Source: Oscillatoria salina IIICB1 (GTDB lineage: Bacteria; Cyanobacteriota; Cyanobacteriia; Cyanobacteriales; SIO1D9). From it: a DNA stretch of 61,238 nt. The stretch lies in the NCBI RefSeq assembly GCF_020144665.1, contig NZ_JAAHBQ010000031.1, positions 1 to 61,238 on the forward strand, written 5' to 3'. The first letter of the stretch is position 1, and each line of letters begins with the position of its first letter. Below are positions 27,570-38,279 of this stretch, in pieces. Under the pieces are notes generated by a model. That model saw only the letters and a program-made list of their open reading frames with translations. It was not told where the DNA came from and searched no databases. The position numbers were made by a program, and so were the translations under genes.

Positions 27570-29687
27570 TTAGAGGGTTTCGGCGAGTTGATAAGGACTA
27601 GTTAATTTATCCAGTTGCTTGACTAATAAGCTGAGGAATAAACCGACATCGGTAACTACGCCGACAGATTCGATTGAGCCGCGATCGCTTAATTTGGTTA
27701 CTACGGCTGGGTTAATATCGACACAGACCATTTTCACCCCGGCTGGGGTCATGTTACCGACACCAATTGAGTGCAACATGGTGGATAACATTAAAATCAT
27801 GTCTGCACCTTCGATTAACCGAGCGTATTCTTGTTGTGCTTTAATTAAGTCCATCTCGGTATCTGGTAAAGGTCCGTCGTCGCGAATTGAACCTGCTAAA
27901 CAGAAGGGGACGTTCTTTTTGACGCATTCATACATTACGCCTTTTGTCAAGAGTCCGGCTTCAACTGCTTTGGCGATGCTACCATAGCGACGAATTGTGT
28001 TAATAATTTTTAAATGGTGGCGATGTCCGCCGCGCACTGCGACACCGCGTTTCATATCGACACCGAGGGAAGTTCCCATTAAAGATTGTTCGATATCGTG
28101 AACGGCGATCGCGTTTCCGCCGAGTAGCGCTTGGACGTAACCTTCGCGGATTAAACTAGATAAATGCTGCGAGCCGCCTGTATGAATTACGACCGGACCT
28201 GCGGTAACAACTACTTTACCACCTCGATCGCGGATTTGGCGCAATTCCCAAGCAATTTGTTCGACAACTAATTCCACGCGACGCTCTGAGGATACTCCCG
28301 CACCCATAAAGCTGAATTCTTGGGATTCCTTACGCTGCTCTCTGGCTTCGGGTTTACGGACGGTGCGAATACCTTCCACACCTACAACTACTTGCTCGCC
28401 AACTTCTACATCCCGTAATATTTTACAACGAGCGACGACACCAGAGTCAGTTTCGGTAATTGCGATCGCGCCATCCATCCGTTGATTTTGTACTCGCACC
28501 CACTTACCATTTACCCGTACTTCTGTCGGATAAATCGTGGTTACGTAGAAATCATCTGGGGCTACACCAGCCATCGTGACGGGTTCTAACAAAGCATCAT
28601 GTTCGTCTTGGGGACGATCTAACGCACCCAAGTCGATTAGTTGAGTCATAATATCTTCCATTACTTCGTGGGAAGGTGCTGATACCTTCACATCTGCAAC
28701 AGAAGTGCTTTGTCGCTGTTCGCCTAAATTAAAGTTAAGAACTTGGAAACTACCGCCATTTTCGACGACTAAATCTAAAGCGCGGTTCATTATTCCCGCG
28801 TCAAGCAAATGTCCTTCTAAGCGAATTGTGCGACTTTCTACTGGTTGGTTAGCGTGGATTTCTTCTCGTACGGGTTCGGTTACGCGCAGTGTCAAACATT
28901 TCGCCGCACCGCCAGCTTTCAAAAATTCTGTTAATTGGGTTTCAACTACCTCGAAACCTACATTCGCCAGACACTTTTTCAACTCGTCGCTGGCTTTATT
29001 CATCACGACTGTGCTGTTAACATTAACCGCATTACAAGCAAAATTTACGGCATCTGTTTCTTCAATAGCGAGCCGTTTTTCTGCGGGAACGCGCCTTTCA
29101 ATTAAAGCGTTGGAATAAGCATCAAATGCCGGGGGATAGTAAAGTAAATAACCGCCAGTTAGGGGACAGAAACAAGTATCGAGGTGATAGAAACGTTCGT
29201 CGATTAAACGGAGGGAAAGTACCTCAATATCTAACCATTTGGCAATGTAACTATGAGAATCTAATTCGGAACGAAAACCGTATCCTGCCCACAACCAACG
29301 TCCTTCGCGGTCTAACAGGGCGTCGCCTGCGCCTTCAAAAGGTAAGTCTTTTGGTAATTCGTAAACTGTATAACCGTTGTCTTCAAACCACTTTTTGAAA
29401 TAAGGTTCTTCCCCTTGACGTTCTTTGTGTAAAAAGCGACTGAGGACGACATTTTTACCTAATACTAATCCGGCATTGGCAGTAAATACCATATCGGGCC
29501 ACCCTTGGGCGGGTGTTACTAAATCGACGATCGCCCGATCTTTGAGGTTATGATACAGTTTGTACCATTGATCTACCGCGCGATCGCGCGAGGATTTGTG
29601 AATATTCCCCTCCATCCACGGATTAATTACATAATCTACGTCGTAATGATCGGGAGGACACATGAGGAAGCGAATCGAGTCTGTCAT
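27570..29687 (-). CDS. agrE: Arginine dihydrolase / ornithine cyclodeaminase-like bifunctional enzyme
   Basis: The 705-residue protein has an N-terminal amidinotransferase-fold arginine dihydrolase domain (about 1-280) that converts arginine to ornithine, CO2 and ammonia. Residues reported for cyanobacterial ArgZ/AgrE are all in place: Asn22, Asn71, Glu118, His168 and the catalytic Cys264. The C-terminal half (about 285-705) is the LOR/SDH-type domain reported to form proline from ornithine in Anabaena AgrE. The pathway recovers nitrogen from arginine, for example from cyanophycin. Length matches the family (about 700). It is monocistronic, with agmatinase (another arginine-route enzyme) 9 kb away. 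Confidence 0.92.
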   Translation of the reverse strand: MTDSIRFLMCPPDHYDVDYVINPWMEGNIHKSSRDRAVDQWYKLYHNLKDRAIVDLVTPAQGWPDMVFTANAGLVLGKNVVLSRFLHKERQGEEPYFKKWFEDNGYTVYELPKDLPFEGAGDALLDREGRWLWAGYGFRSELDSHSYIAKWLDIEVLSLRLIDERFYHLDTCFCPLTGGYLLYYPPAFDAYSNALIERRVPAEKRLAIEETDAVNFACNAVNVNSTVVMNKASDELKKCLANVGFEVVETQLTEFLKAGGAAKCLTLRVTEPVREEIHANQPVESRTIRLEGHLLDAGIMNRALDLVVENGGSFQVLNFNLGEQRQSTSVADVKVSAPSHEVMEDIMTQLIDLGALDRPQDEHDALLEPVTMAGVAPDDFYVTTIYPTEVRVNGKWVRVQNQRMDGAIAITETDSGVVARCKILRDVEVGEQVVVGVEGIRTVRKPEAREQRKESQEFSFMGAGVSSERRVELVVEQIAWELRQIRDRGGKVVVTAGPVVIHTGGSQHLSSLIREGYVQALLGGNAIAVHDIEQSLMGTSLGVDMKRGVAVRGGHRHHLKIINTIRRYGSIAKAVEAGLLTKGVMYECVKKNVPFCLAGSIRDDGPLPDTEMDLIKAQQEYARLIEGADMILMLSTMLHSIGVGNMTPAGVKMVCVDINPAVVTKLSDRGSIESVGVVTDVGLFLSLLVKQLDKLTSPYQLAETL

Positions 29688-29907
29688 AATCGAGCTAAGA
29701 TAATTTGAGGTAGATGTCCGATCTATTTCCTAATTGAAATAGAATTGTTCTCGCCACCAGGCAGCATTATATTTTATTATTTTGCGTTGCTAAGCAACAA
29801 ATTTTTCGCAATTTTTTTTATCCTTAAGTGCCTTGACAAAAGCTAAAAAATATGCAGCAAGACAAATTAAGTCTTCGTTTTTCAAGAGAGTTTTCTTTAG
29901 TTAGGGA

Positions 29908-30549
29908 TTAACTACGAGCAGGTGGAGGCATTTTTCTTTCCGGACGAGATAAGCGTTCTAAGTATAGCAAGCCAGCATAAAGAGAAAAAGCTAAAATTGC
30001 TACAGCGATCGCGCCCGCCCATATTTTAGCGGAATTTTGTTGTTGGACGCCTTCAAAAAGCAGCGTCCCCAGTCCACCAGCATTAAATTTAGCACCAATA
30101 GCGGCGATCGCTACAGCCACGATCGTCGCCAAGCGCACTCCCGCCAAAAAAACTGGTAAAATTAAAGGGAACTCTACCCACCACCAAGATTGCCAGGCAT
30201 TCATTCCCATACCCTTCGCAGCTTCTAAAATTGCCGGGTCGATTGAATTTAAACCGACAGAGATATTCCGGACTAAAATTATCTGAGTATAAATTACCAT
30301 CGCGATAATTACCGCTCGAGCATTGAGTCCAAAAATCGGCACTAGCAAAATAATTAACGCCAAACTGGGGATAGTATAAAGAATACCCAGAATTCCTAAC
30401 ACCAAAACCGACAGCGATCGCACTTTGGTAATTAATATTCCTAATGGTAAAGCAATTAAGACGGCAATTAACACCGCCAAAGTTGTCATTTGCAGATGTT
30501 TGAGTAAATATTCGCAGACAATTGTGGGATGTTCGACAATATAGTTCAT
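29908..30549 (-). CDS. ABC transporter permease, osmoprotectant (OpuBB/ProW) type
   Basis: The 213-residue inner-membrane protein has five to six hydrophobic spans and the ATPase-contact EAA loop in AAKGMGMNAWQSWWWVEFP. The region LAVLIAVLIALPLGIL and VRNISVGLNSIDPAILEAAKG are characteristic of glycine-betaine/choline/osmoprotectant permeases. It is alone: no ATPase or binding-protein gene adjoins it, so its partners must be elsewhere. The start Met is 15 residues before the first span, as usual. Confidence 0.85.
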   Translation of the reverse strand: MNYIVEHPTIVCEYLLKHLQMTTLAVLIAVLIALPLGILITKVRSLSVLVLGILGILYTIPSLALIILLVPIFGLNARAVIIAMVIYTQIILVRNISVGLNSIDPAILEAAKGMGMNAWQSWWWVEFPLILPVFLAGVRLATIVAVAIAAIGAKFNAGGLGTLLFEGVQQQNSAKIWAGAIAVAILAFSLYAGLLYLERLSRPERKMPPPARS

Positions 30550-30694
30550 TCAATCTTAATTTTTAGCTTAAATGGTCTAATCTTGTAGTGCGACCATCCA
30601 TTCGACTACGCTCAGGACAAGCCTTGGTCGCTCTTTTTTAACTGTAGTTAACTATAGTTATACCAATTTACTTTAACTGCACTACATAATTTTG

Positions 30695-30724
30695 TGTAGA
30701 GACGTTGCATGCAACGTCTCTACA
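30695..30724. repeat. 30-bp perfect palindrome (dispersed TGTAGAGACG family)
   Basis: TGTAGAGACGTTGCA is followed directly by its exact reverse complement. A diverged copy lies at 58111-58140 (TGTAGAGATGTTGCATGAAA...). The GTAGAGACGTTGCA core is a dispersed palindromic repeat in several cyanobacteria. It lies between the minus-strand permease gene and the 47-bp tandem repeats, and could fold as a long hairpin or serve as a protein-binding site. Confidence 0.75.
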
Positions 30725-30760
30725 GGTCTGCGTCTGTAGCATTAGTTTATGTAAATGGTA

Positions 30761-30872
30761 TTAATTATGAGAATCCGACTATCTTGGTCGCTCTTTTTCA
30801 ACTATAGTTAATTATGAGAATCCGACTATCTTGGTCGCTCTTTTTCAACTATAGTTAATTATGAGAATCCGA
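30761..30872. repeat. 47-bp tandem repeat, 2.4 copies
   Basis: Copies begin at 30761, 30808 and 30855 with an exact 47-bp period, the third being truncated after 18 bp. The unit contains TATCTTGGTCGCTC and TTCAACTATAGTT. A related half-copy (CTTGGTCGCTCTTTTT) is at 30623-30638. The array sits 73 bp upstream of the serine hydrolase start, between divergently oriented genes, and could include its promoter. Confidence 0.8.
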
Positions 30873-30944
30873 TCTAATCTTGCTCTTTTCTAATTGACAC
30901 TTCTCACTTTAAAATATTATAGTCACTGACTGCCACCAGCAAAA

Positions 30945-32153
30945 ATGAACTTAAAAATCTGGTTACTTACACTCTTACTTATTTTTCTCCAATTAATCGC
31001 CCCCTTACCTACTTTCGCAACCACAGAATCTCCTTTAACCGTCTTAGAAAAAATCTTCACAGAAGAATTACAACCCGAATGGTTTACTCCTACTTTTCTG
31101 CGACAAATTCCTTTACCACAAATTGAAAATATCATTAATAATATCGAAGGAACTCTCGGCGAAATCCAAGAAATACAACCAGATGAAACTAATTATCGCA
31201 TAATTTTTGAGCGAGGAACTGTTCCCACCAAAATTAAACTCAACGATAACAATCAAATTGAATTATTACTGTTTCTTCCACCCACCCTTAATAGCATTAG
31301 TTTAACCGAAGCTATTGCTAAATTTCGTTCCTTTCCTGGTGAAGTAAGTTTTCTCGTTCAAAAAGACAACCAAGTCATAGCAGAACTTAATTCCAACCAA
31401 TCTTTAGCTGTCGGTTCTGCTTTTAAATTAGCAGTATTAGCCACACTACAACAAGAAATTGCTGCGGGAAAAAGTAATTGGGACGACGTAGTTAAACTTC
31501 AACCAGAATGGAAAAGTTTACCTAGTGGTTTATTACAAACTTGGCCTGATTATACACCACTTACACTGCAAACTCTAGCTACTTTAATGATTTCTATTAG
31601 CGATAATACAGCTACCGATTCGTTAATTCAAATTCTTGGGAAAGAATCAATAGAAACTATCTCTCCTCGCAACCAACCTTTTCTTACTACTCGCGAAGCA
31701 TTTATCCTCAAAAATCCCCAAAATCAACAATTATTGTCGCGTTATCGTCAGGGAAATATTACTGAAAAAAGGCAATTATTACGAGAAATAAGTCAAGCAT
31801 CGTTACCAGATGTTACTCTTTTTAATGGCAATCCTGTCGCGCTTGATGTAGAATGGTTTTTTAGTAGTCAAGAATTGTGTGATTTGATTTCTTCTGTTGC
31901 TGAATTACCTATAATGGGAATTAATCCAGGTGTAGTTAATCCTCAAAATTGGCAGCGTGTTGCTTTTAAAGGTGGTTCGGAACCAGGAGTATTAAATTTA
32001 ACTACTTGGTTAGAAAGTAAAGAGGGAAACACTTATTGTGTTGTTGCTACTATCAATGATACTGCACCAATCGATGAAGCTGGTTTTGTTAGTATCTATA
32101 GTAGCGCGATCGCGGGACTAGAAGAAACTATATCTCATTCCAGTGATAAATAG
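30945..32153 (+). CDS. Class A beta-lactamase/penicillin-binding-type serine hydrolase
   Basis: This 402-residue exported protein has an N-terminal signal peptide (about 1-26, ending in PTFATTES). The catalytic SxxK is Ser158 to Lys161 in SAFK, the second motif is SDN at 219-221, and the third is KGG at 342-344 (KTG-like). Such proteins act on peptidoglycan or other D-amino acid esters and amides; resistance to beta-lactams cannot be claimed. The N-terminal 130 residues before the catalytic domain form an additional DUF-like region. Transcription is probably driven from the tandem-repeat region just upstream. Confidence 0.82.
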   Translation: MNLKIWLLTLLLIFLQLIAPLPTFATTESPLTVLEKIFTEELQPEWFTPTFLRQIPLPQIENIINNIEGTLGEIQEIQPDETNYRIIFERGTVPTKIKLNDNNQIELLLFLPPTLNSISLTEAIAKFRSFPGEVSFLVQKDNQVIAELNSNQSLAVGSAFKLAVLATLQQEIAAGKSNWDDVVKLQPEWKSLPSGLLQTWPDYTPLTLQTLATLMISISDNTATDSLIQILGKESIETISPRNQPFLTTREAFILKNPQNQQLLSRYRQGNITEKRQLLREISQASLPDVTLFNGNPVALDVEWFFSSQELCDLISSVAELPIMGINPGVVNPQNWQRVAFKGGSEPGVLNLTTWLESKEGNTYCVVATINDTAPIDEAGFVSIYSSAIAGLEETISHSSDK

Positions 32154-32245
32154 TGACAAATCTTTGCGACACATTGATCGATGTCTAAAGATGTGAGCGC
32201 AAATGTCTCTCTTGTGGGCGTAATTTTTAGTAAATCGAAGCTTTA

Positions 32246-33631
32246 TTACTTAAATAACCAGTCGATAAATTTGAGTTTTCCTTCATAGGGTGGATAGCGC
32301 AATTTAATATCTAACCAAAAGGGCTTTTTAACGATGCTTTTCGGATGGGAAAAAGTGTCAAAAGTGGCTTTTCCGTGATAGTTTCCCATTCCACTGTCAC
32401 CAACTCCACCAAAAGGAAGTTCGGGAGGAATTATATGAGAAATTGTCTCGTTAATACAAACACCACCAGAGGAAGTTTCTTGTAAAATTCGCTGTTGATT
32501 GTGTTTATTTTTGGAGAAGAAGTAAAGTGCGAGAGGTTTGGGACGAGAATTAACTTGCGCGATCGCGTCTCCTAAGTCATCATAGTCTAATACGGGCAGC
32601 AAGGGACCGAATATTTCGGATTGCATAATCTCATCATCCCAGTTTACCCCGTCGATAACCGTCGGAGCAATATAGCGATCGCTGGGATTAATTTCACCCC
32701 CAACGACAACTTTACCCCCAGAATGTAACAATTTTTGCAGACGAGCAAAGTGGCGATCGCTAATAATCCTTGCATAATCTTGACTGGTCGCCGGATTATC
32801 AGTATAAAATTCTTGAATACATTGCTTAATTCCTGCTAAAAGTGGTTCTTTAATACTGCGATGTACCAATAAATAATCTGGTGCAATACAAGTTTGTCCC
32901 GCATTAATAAATTTACCCCAAGTAATCCTTCTCGCGGTAAGTTCTAAATCGACATCTGGTTCGATAATACAGGGACTTTTACCACCTAATTCTAAAGTTA
33001 CCGGAGTTAAATTTTTAGCCGCAGCCTGCATAATTATTCTGCCAATTTCCGTACCACCTGTAAAGAAAATATGGTCAAATTTTTCCGCTAATAATTCTTG
33101 AGTAACTTCCTTTCCACCTTCCACAACAGCCAGAAAATCCGACTCAAAATATTTCCCAACCAATTTAGCAACTACTTCCGAAGTATGAGCAGCAATTTCT
33201 GAAGGCTTTAGTATAGCACAGTTTCCCGCCGCGATCGCGCCAATTAACGGTGCAATTACTAATTGAAATGGATAGTTCCATGCACCAATAATTAATACTA
33301 CACCTAACGGCTCGCTAACTATCTGGGCTGAAGCCGGAAACAAATTTAAAGGAGTAGCTACTTTTTTCGGTTTTGTCCACGATTTAAGCTTTTTTAAAGC
33401 ATAATTTATTTCTTCAATACATAACAAAATTTCCGCAGCGACAGTTTCAAACTTTGGCTTTCTTAAATCTGCTTGTACTGCTTGAGCAATCTCTGTTTGG
33501 TTATCTATTATTACTTGCTTTAACTGCTTTAATTGCTCAACTCGAAACCCAATATCTTTGGTTTTACCTGTCTGGAAAAAACGACGCTGTCGAGCAACAA
33601 TTTGAGCCGTTATTTCTTTTTCTATAAGCAT
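32246..33631 (-). CDS. Aldehyde dehydrogenase, family 3-like
   Basis: The 461-residue enzyme oxidises aldehydes (probably fatty or isoprenoid) to acids with NAD(P)+. The catalytic base is Glu214 in LELGGKSP and the nucleophile is Cys248 in GQTCIAPD. The glycine motif FTGGTEIG binds the cofactor. Length and the C-terminal hydrophobic tail (PFWLDIKLRYPPYEGKLKF) match class 3 fatty aldehyde dehydrogenases, including cyanobacterial AldE that returns fatty aldehydes to fatty acids. It is monocistronic, convergent with the serine hydrolase gene, 92 bp apart. Confidence 0.9.
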   Translation of the reverse strand: MLIEKEITAQIVARQRRFFQTGKTKDIGFRVEQLKQLKQVIIDNQTEIAQAVQADLRKPKFETVAAEILLCIEEINYALKKLKSWTKPKKVATPLNLFPASAQIVSEPLGVVLIIGAWNYPFQLVIAPLIGAIAAGNCAILKPSEIAAHTSEVVAKLVGKYFESDFLAVVEGGKEVTQELLAEKFDHIFFTGGTEIGRIIMQAAAKNLTPVTLELGGKSPCIIEPDVDLELTARRITWGKFINAGQTCIAPDYLLVHRSIKEPLLAGIKQCIQEFYTDNPATSQDYARIISDRHFARLQKLLHSGGKVVVGGEINPSDRYIAPTVIDGVNWDDEIMQSEIFGPLLPVLDYDDLGDAIAQVNSRPKPLALYFFSKNKHNQQRILQETSSGGVCINETISHIIPPELPFGGVGDSGMGNYHGKATFDTFSHPKSIVKKPFWLDIKLRYPPYEGKLKFIDWLFK

Positions 33632-33810
33632 TTATTTCTCCTTTTGTCAACCCTTTTTCCAAGAATAAATTAGTAGCTTTGTCCGAACGATTGAGTAACT
33701 GAAACAAGAATGACTTGAAAAAATCAAGTTAAAAGTAGAAACTCTTGCCAAACCCAAACCAAGAAAAATCAATAGTTAGAATTTCTAGAACCAGAAAACA
33801 ACTAGCAAAT

Positions 33811-34926
33811 TTAAGTTTTAACAGGAAAGCGAACAATAAACAAACTGCCTTTACCCAACTCCGAATGTACCTCAATTGTGCCTTGATGAGATTCAACAAT
33901 CCAGCGAGACAAATGCAAACCTAAACCACTACCAGAGCGCTTGTGTTTGCCTTGGCGAAAGCGTTCAAACAAAGTTGACAAATCTTCTGAAGAAATACCT
34001 GGACCAGAATCTTGAACTTCAACAACCACTTCCTTATGATTAGAATATAAGCGCACGTCAACCGAACCGCTATCAGTAAATTTAATCGCATTACCGATAA
34101 GATTAGTAAAAACCCGGCGCAACTCCAAGCGATCGCCAGAAACAATTCTTGATTGTGACTTGTCTACTGCTGTTTCGGAAAAATCCTCTTTAATCGACAA
34201 GCCTTTTTCCTTCGCTAACGGATTCAGCTCTTCAATCACTTCTTGTACCACTGAAGGTAATTCTACGGGAGAAAAGCTTAAAGTTTTACGCCCAGCTTCG
34301 TAGCGATAGACTTCTAACAAAGTATTCACCATTTGCAGCAGATTGCGATTACTGCGAGTCATCGTCTTAATCGCTTCCAGCATCGGTTCGCTTAATTCGC
34401 CCAAAGCACCCTGCTCAAACAGCATCAGCATACGATCCGCAGCCACCAAAGGCGTACGCAAATCATGAGTCAGACGAGAAACAAAATCTTCTCGCTGACG
34501 AGCAATTTCATCTCTTTCATCAACAGTTTGCTTCAGACGCAACAGCGATCGCACTCGCGCTAGCAACTCGTCAACCTCCACTGGTTTACGGATAAAATCA
34601 TCCGCACCACTATCCAAACCTTTCACTACACTAGGTTGATCGAAAGCCGTAATCAGCAAAATCGGGATAAAGGGCAGATGGGGATTTTCTCGGATGCGTT
34701 TAGTTACTTCCAAGCCATCCATTTCTGGCATCATCACATCAAGCAAAACCAAATCCGGTGGCGACTCTTCAATTTTCGCTAGTGCACTCCGACCTTCCTC
34801 TGCCAAATCTATTTTATAACCTTCTTCTTCTAAGATACTTTGGACTAAAAACAAGTTGTCTGGAGAATCATCGACAACTAGAATCTTGTCTGGATGAGCA
34901 GATGGATTAAAAAAATGAGAATTCAT
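33811..34926 (-). CDS. REC-histidine kinase hybrid (stand-alone)
   Basis: The 371-residue protein has an N-terminal receiver (phospho-Asp63 in LLDVMMPEMDG, Lys114 in RKP) followed by a HisKA domain with His154 in RLTHDLRTPL and an HATPase domain showing NLIGNAIKF, DSGPGIS and GSGLGLHLSRW. There is no sensor or membrane segment, so input must arrive by phosphotransfer to the receiver or by protein contact. This short REC-kinase layout is common in cyanobacteria. It is 179 bp before the aldehyde dehydrogenase gene on the same strand and is separated from the geranylgeranyl reductase-like gene by a region of short repeats. Confidence 0.87.
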   Translation of the reverse strand: MNSHFFNPSAHPDKILVVDDSPDNLFLVQSILEEEGYKIDLAEEGRSALAKIEESPPDLVLLDVMMPEMDGLEVTKRIRENPHLPFIPILLITAFDQPSVVKGLDSGADDFIRKPVEVDELLARVRSLLRLKQTVDERDEIARQREDFVSRLTHDLRTPLVAADRMLMLFEQGALGELSEPMLEAIKTMTRSNRNLLQMVNTLLEVYRYEAGRKTLSFSPVELPSVVQEVIEELNPLAKEKGLSIKEDFSETAVDKSQSRIVSGDRLELRRVFTNLIGNAIKFTDSGSVDVRLYSNHKEVVVEVQDSGPGISSEDLSTLFERFRQGKHKRSGSGLGLHLSRWIVESHQGTIEVHSELGKGSLFIVRFPVKT

Positions 34927-35123
34927 TAAACTAGCAAATTAACTAAATTTTTTAATGATTGCTTATACCTCGTGATATTTTTCCTACTTTTTGCCTAATT
35001 TACCTCATCCTCCCGAAGTATTCTTGGCTCCGCTTTATCAAATCTTCATTTTAATTACCTCAATTATCGCTGACCAGCGATCGGGAACCAGTTATCAGTT
35101 TATTCGACCATTCTCCGCGATCG

Positions 35124-35155
35124 CCAGTCCCCAGTCCCCAGTCCCTAATCCCCAA
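35124..35155. repeat. CCCCAGTCC short tandem repeats
   Basis: The tract CCAGTCCCCAGTCCCCAGTCCC ends right at the stop of the geranylgeranyl reductase-like gene. About 35087-35103 carries AACCAGTTATCAGTTT, the same motif as in the tracts at 26242 and 38177. It is a cyanobacterial short tandem repeat element. Confidence 0.6.
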
Positions 35156-36292
35156 CTAACCTCTACCGGGAATCAAACTACTTTTCAAGCGTTGCATCGC
35201 CATGTCAGTGATATCAGCGTAACGCAACTCACCACAAAGAATTCTACTCATCATTTTGCCAGCATAGGGGCGTTTAACTCCCACCCGATAAGCAATTCCG
35301 GGAAACTGGAAGAATAATCCCGACAGACGTTGTGCCAGTACCAAATCCGAACCGATTTCTGAGTTAATCGTATCGGTGTATCCAGCTAAAGCATTTCGAT
35401 CTCCGGCTAAGGCTTTGACAATTGCTTCTGCGGCTTTGACTCCACTCAAAATTGCGGGACGAATGCCTTCAGCAATTAAGGGATCGGCAATACCTGCGGT
35501 TTCTCCCACTAAAAGCGCATTATTTTGATGTAACTGGCGCTCTGATGACCACAAGTTCATCGGATAATTATAAAATTGGCTTTGGCTGAGATTAATTCCT
35601 AATTCAGAAGCATAGTTAGTAAGCTGTTTTTCTAAGTCTTTGACTTTCCCTTTACCACCGCGAATAATTCCCGCACTGAGCGAGTAACCATTCGACTTCG
35701 GAAAACACCATAACAAGCCATTTTTCAGGGAACCAAACTCAAACTTAGCCGTATTTCGCTCGGCTGGAGCGACTGCTGTTTCTACTTCTAAAACTGCACC
35801 TAAAAACTGTTTGGCTTCCTTGAAACCAAGCCAGTTTGCCATTGCTCCACTAGCTCCATCAGCAGCAATTAAATAGCGAGCGTCAAACTTTCCTTTGCTA
35901 GTGGTTACTGAAGCGATATCGTTGCTAATTTGCACTGCTGTAACTTCTGAGTTATCCTGTAGCTCAGATCCGGCTTCCACTGCTTTTTCCACCAGAAAAT
36001 TATCAAAAACATCTCGCTGTACCATCCAAAAAGGCTCGGTAGTATCCAATTCTGTTTCTACCGGATCTCCCTTTTTCCAAGTAAAGCGAACTCTGTTGAC
36101 TTTGTTATCTACTACTGGCGTCAGATCAAAGTCAAACCATTGCTGTATTGCGGGAGATACGCCACCACCACAGGGTTTGTAGCGAGGAAAAGATTTTTTT
36201 TCCAAAAGCAAAACCGAGCGTCCTTGGTTGCTCAGATGATAAGCTGCCGTTGAACCTGCCGGACCAGCACCGACAATAATGCAGTCAAACAT
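35156..36292 (-). CDS. Geranylgeranyl reductase-family FAD protein
   Basis: The 378-residue protein has the FAD motif GAGPAG at 8-13, RYKPCGGGVSP (the ligand-binding PxxYxxxCGG signature) and GETAGIADPLIAEGIRPA, the conserved FAD/isoprenoid block. It belongs to the family that reduces geranylgeranyl groups or acts on related lipids. ChlP proper reduces geranylgeranyl-chlorophyll; this shorter paralogue cannot be assigned that reaction from sequence. It is monocistronic. Confidence 0.8.
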   Translation of the reverse strand: MFDCIIVGAGPAGSTAAYHLSNQGRSVLLLEKKSFPRYKPCGGGVSPAIQQWFDFDLTPVVDNKVNRVRFTWKKGDPVETELDTTEPFWMVQRDVFDNFLVEKAVEAGSELQDNSEVTAVQISNDIASVTTSKGKFDARYLIAADGASGAMANWLGFKEAKQFLGAVLEVETAVAPAERNTAKFEFGSLKNGLLWCFPKSNGYSLSAGIIRGGKGKVKDLEKQLTNYASELGINLSQSQFYNYPMNLWSSERQLHQNNALLVGETAGIADPLIAEGIRPAILSGVKAAEAIVKALAGDRNALAGYTDTINSEIGSDLVLAQRLSGLFFQFPGIAYRVGVKRPYAGKMMSRILCGELRYADITDMAMQRLKSSLIPGRG

Positions 36293-36522
36293 TATTACTC
36301 CTCTATTTTTGACAATTTTGACAAAATGGCAGTGTTAATGGCTTAAGCCAGAGTGTCGGTTACTAAGTTTTTCGCTGAATCACTAAGTAACTGACTTAAT
36401 ATAGCTACAAAACTATCAATAAAACCGTAAAATTACGGATTTATTTTCTTTGCACAGTGATTATTCGGGATCGAGTATTATTTTTTTGACGAGGACAAAA
36501 TTCATCATTTTTACTGAGTTTA

Positions 36523-36561
36523 AAGCTTATGTAAACCGCTTATTATGGTTCACATAAGCTT
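36523..36561 (+). promoter_or_regulatory. Stem-loop in the leader of the small-protein gene
   Basis: AAGCTTATGT at 36523-36532 pairs with ACATAAGCTT at 36552-36561, extended inward by AACC/GGTT after one A-C mismatch, with a 9-base loop. It lies 65 bp upstream of the small protein start. There is no T-run after it, so a leader structure or protein-binding site is more likely than a terminator. The remaining bases of 36293-36622 show nothing I can name. Confidence 0.5.
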
Positions 36562-36626
36562 CATCTTACTAAAATTAAGATTTTAGTTCGACTTTTACAG
36601 AACAACTAAACGTGAGGTGTATCGAG

Positions 36627-36803
36627 ATGTTATGGGAAGTACGCATAAAATATGCTAATGGAACTCAACAAGTTTTGCGTACCTGCAAAAATCAAGAAAC
36701 AGCCCTGCGTTGTGTAGACGCGATTTATGCTCGCGGCTATCCTTTACATTTGGCTTATTTTGCTTGTCCTGCTGCGGCAGAACCTGCATTAATACCGACA
36801 TAA
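36627..36803 (+). CDS. Small conserved-type protein, 58 residues
   Basis: The ATG at 36627 follows GAGG at 36614-36617 by 9 bp, so it is preferred over the upstream GTG at 36612. The product begins LWEVRIKYANGTQQV and contains three cysteines (CKN, RCVDA, FACPAAAEP). It looks like a compact beta-alpha fold with no membrane span. I do not recognise the family. It is alone between a palindrome-bearing leader and the convergent frr gene. Confidence 0.6.
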   Translation: MLWEVRIKYANGTQQVLRTCKNQETALRCVDAIYARGYPLHLAYFACPAAAEPALIPT

Positions 36804-36847
36804 TCGTTCTGGAATAGGGTGAAAGTGTTGACGAGAAATGGGTTCGC

Positions 36848-38108
<1,261 letters not shown>

Positions 38109-38176
38109 TCAATTTGCGATTCAGCGCTATTTTGGCGCTTGGTTTGTCTGCCAATAAGATAGCATTTATCAGCGAG

Positions 38177-38260
38177 TAGTTATCACTTAGCAGTTATCAC
38201 TTACCTGTTACCGCGTACGGTGCATTTACCAGGAAACAGTTAGCAGTTATCAGTTTATTC
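38177..38260. repeat. STRR-type short repeats upstream of pyrH
   Basis: Imperfect copies of CAGTTATCACTTA and CAGTTAGCAGTTATCAGTTT run over 38177-38260. They resemble the tracts at 26242-26312 and 35087-35103. The tract lies between the redoxin stop and the pyrH start on the same strand. The pyrH promoter must lie between or within these repeats. Confidence 0.65.
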
Positions 38261-38279
38261 TCCTTGTCTGCGATCGCTT

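Noticed and set aside
30945-32153. Antibiotic-resistance beta-lactamase
   Set aside because: SxxK/SDN/KGG is shared by many peptidoglycan enzymes; nothing shows resistance.
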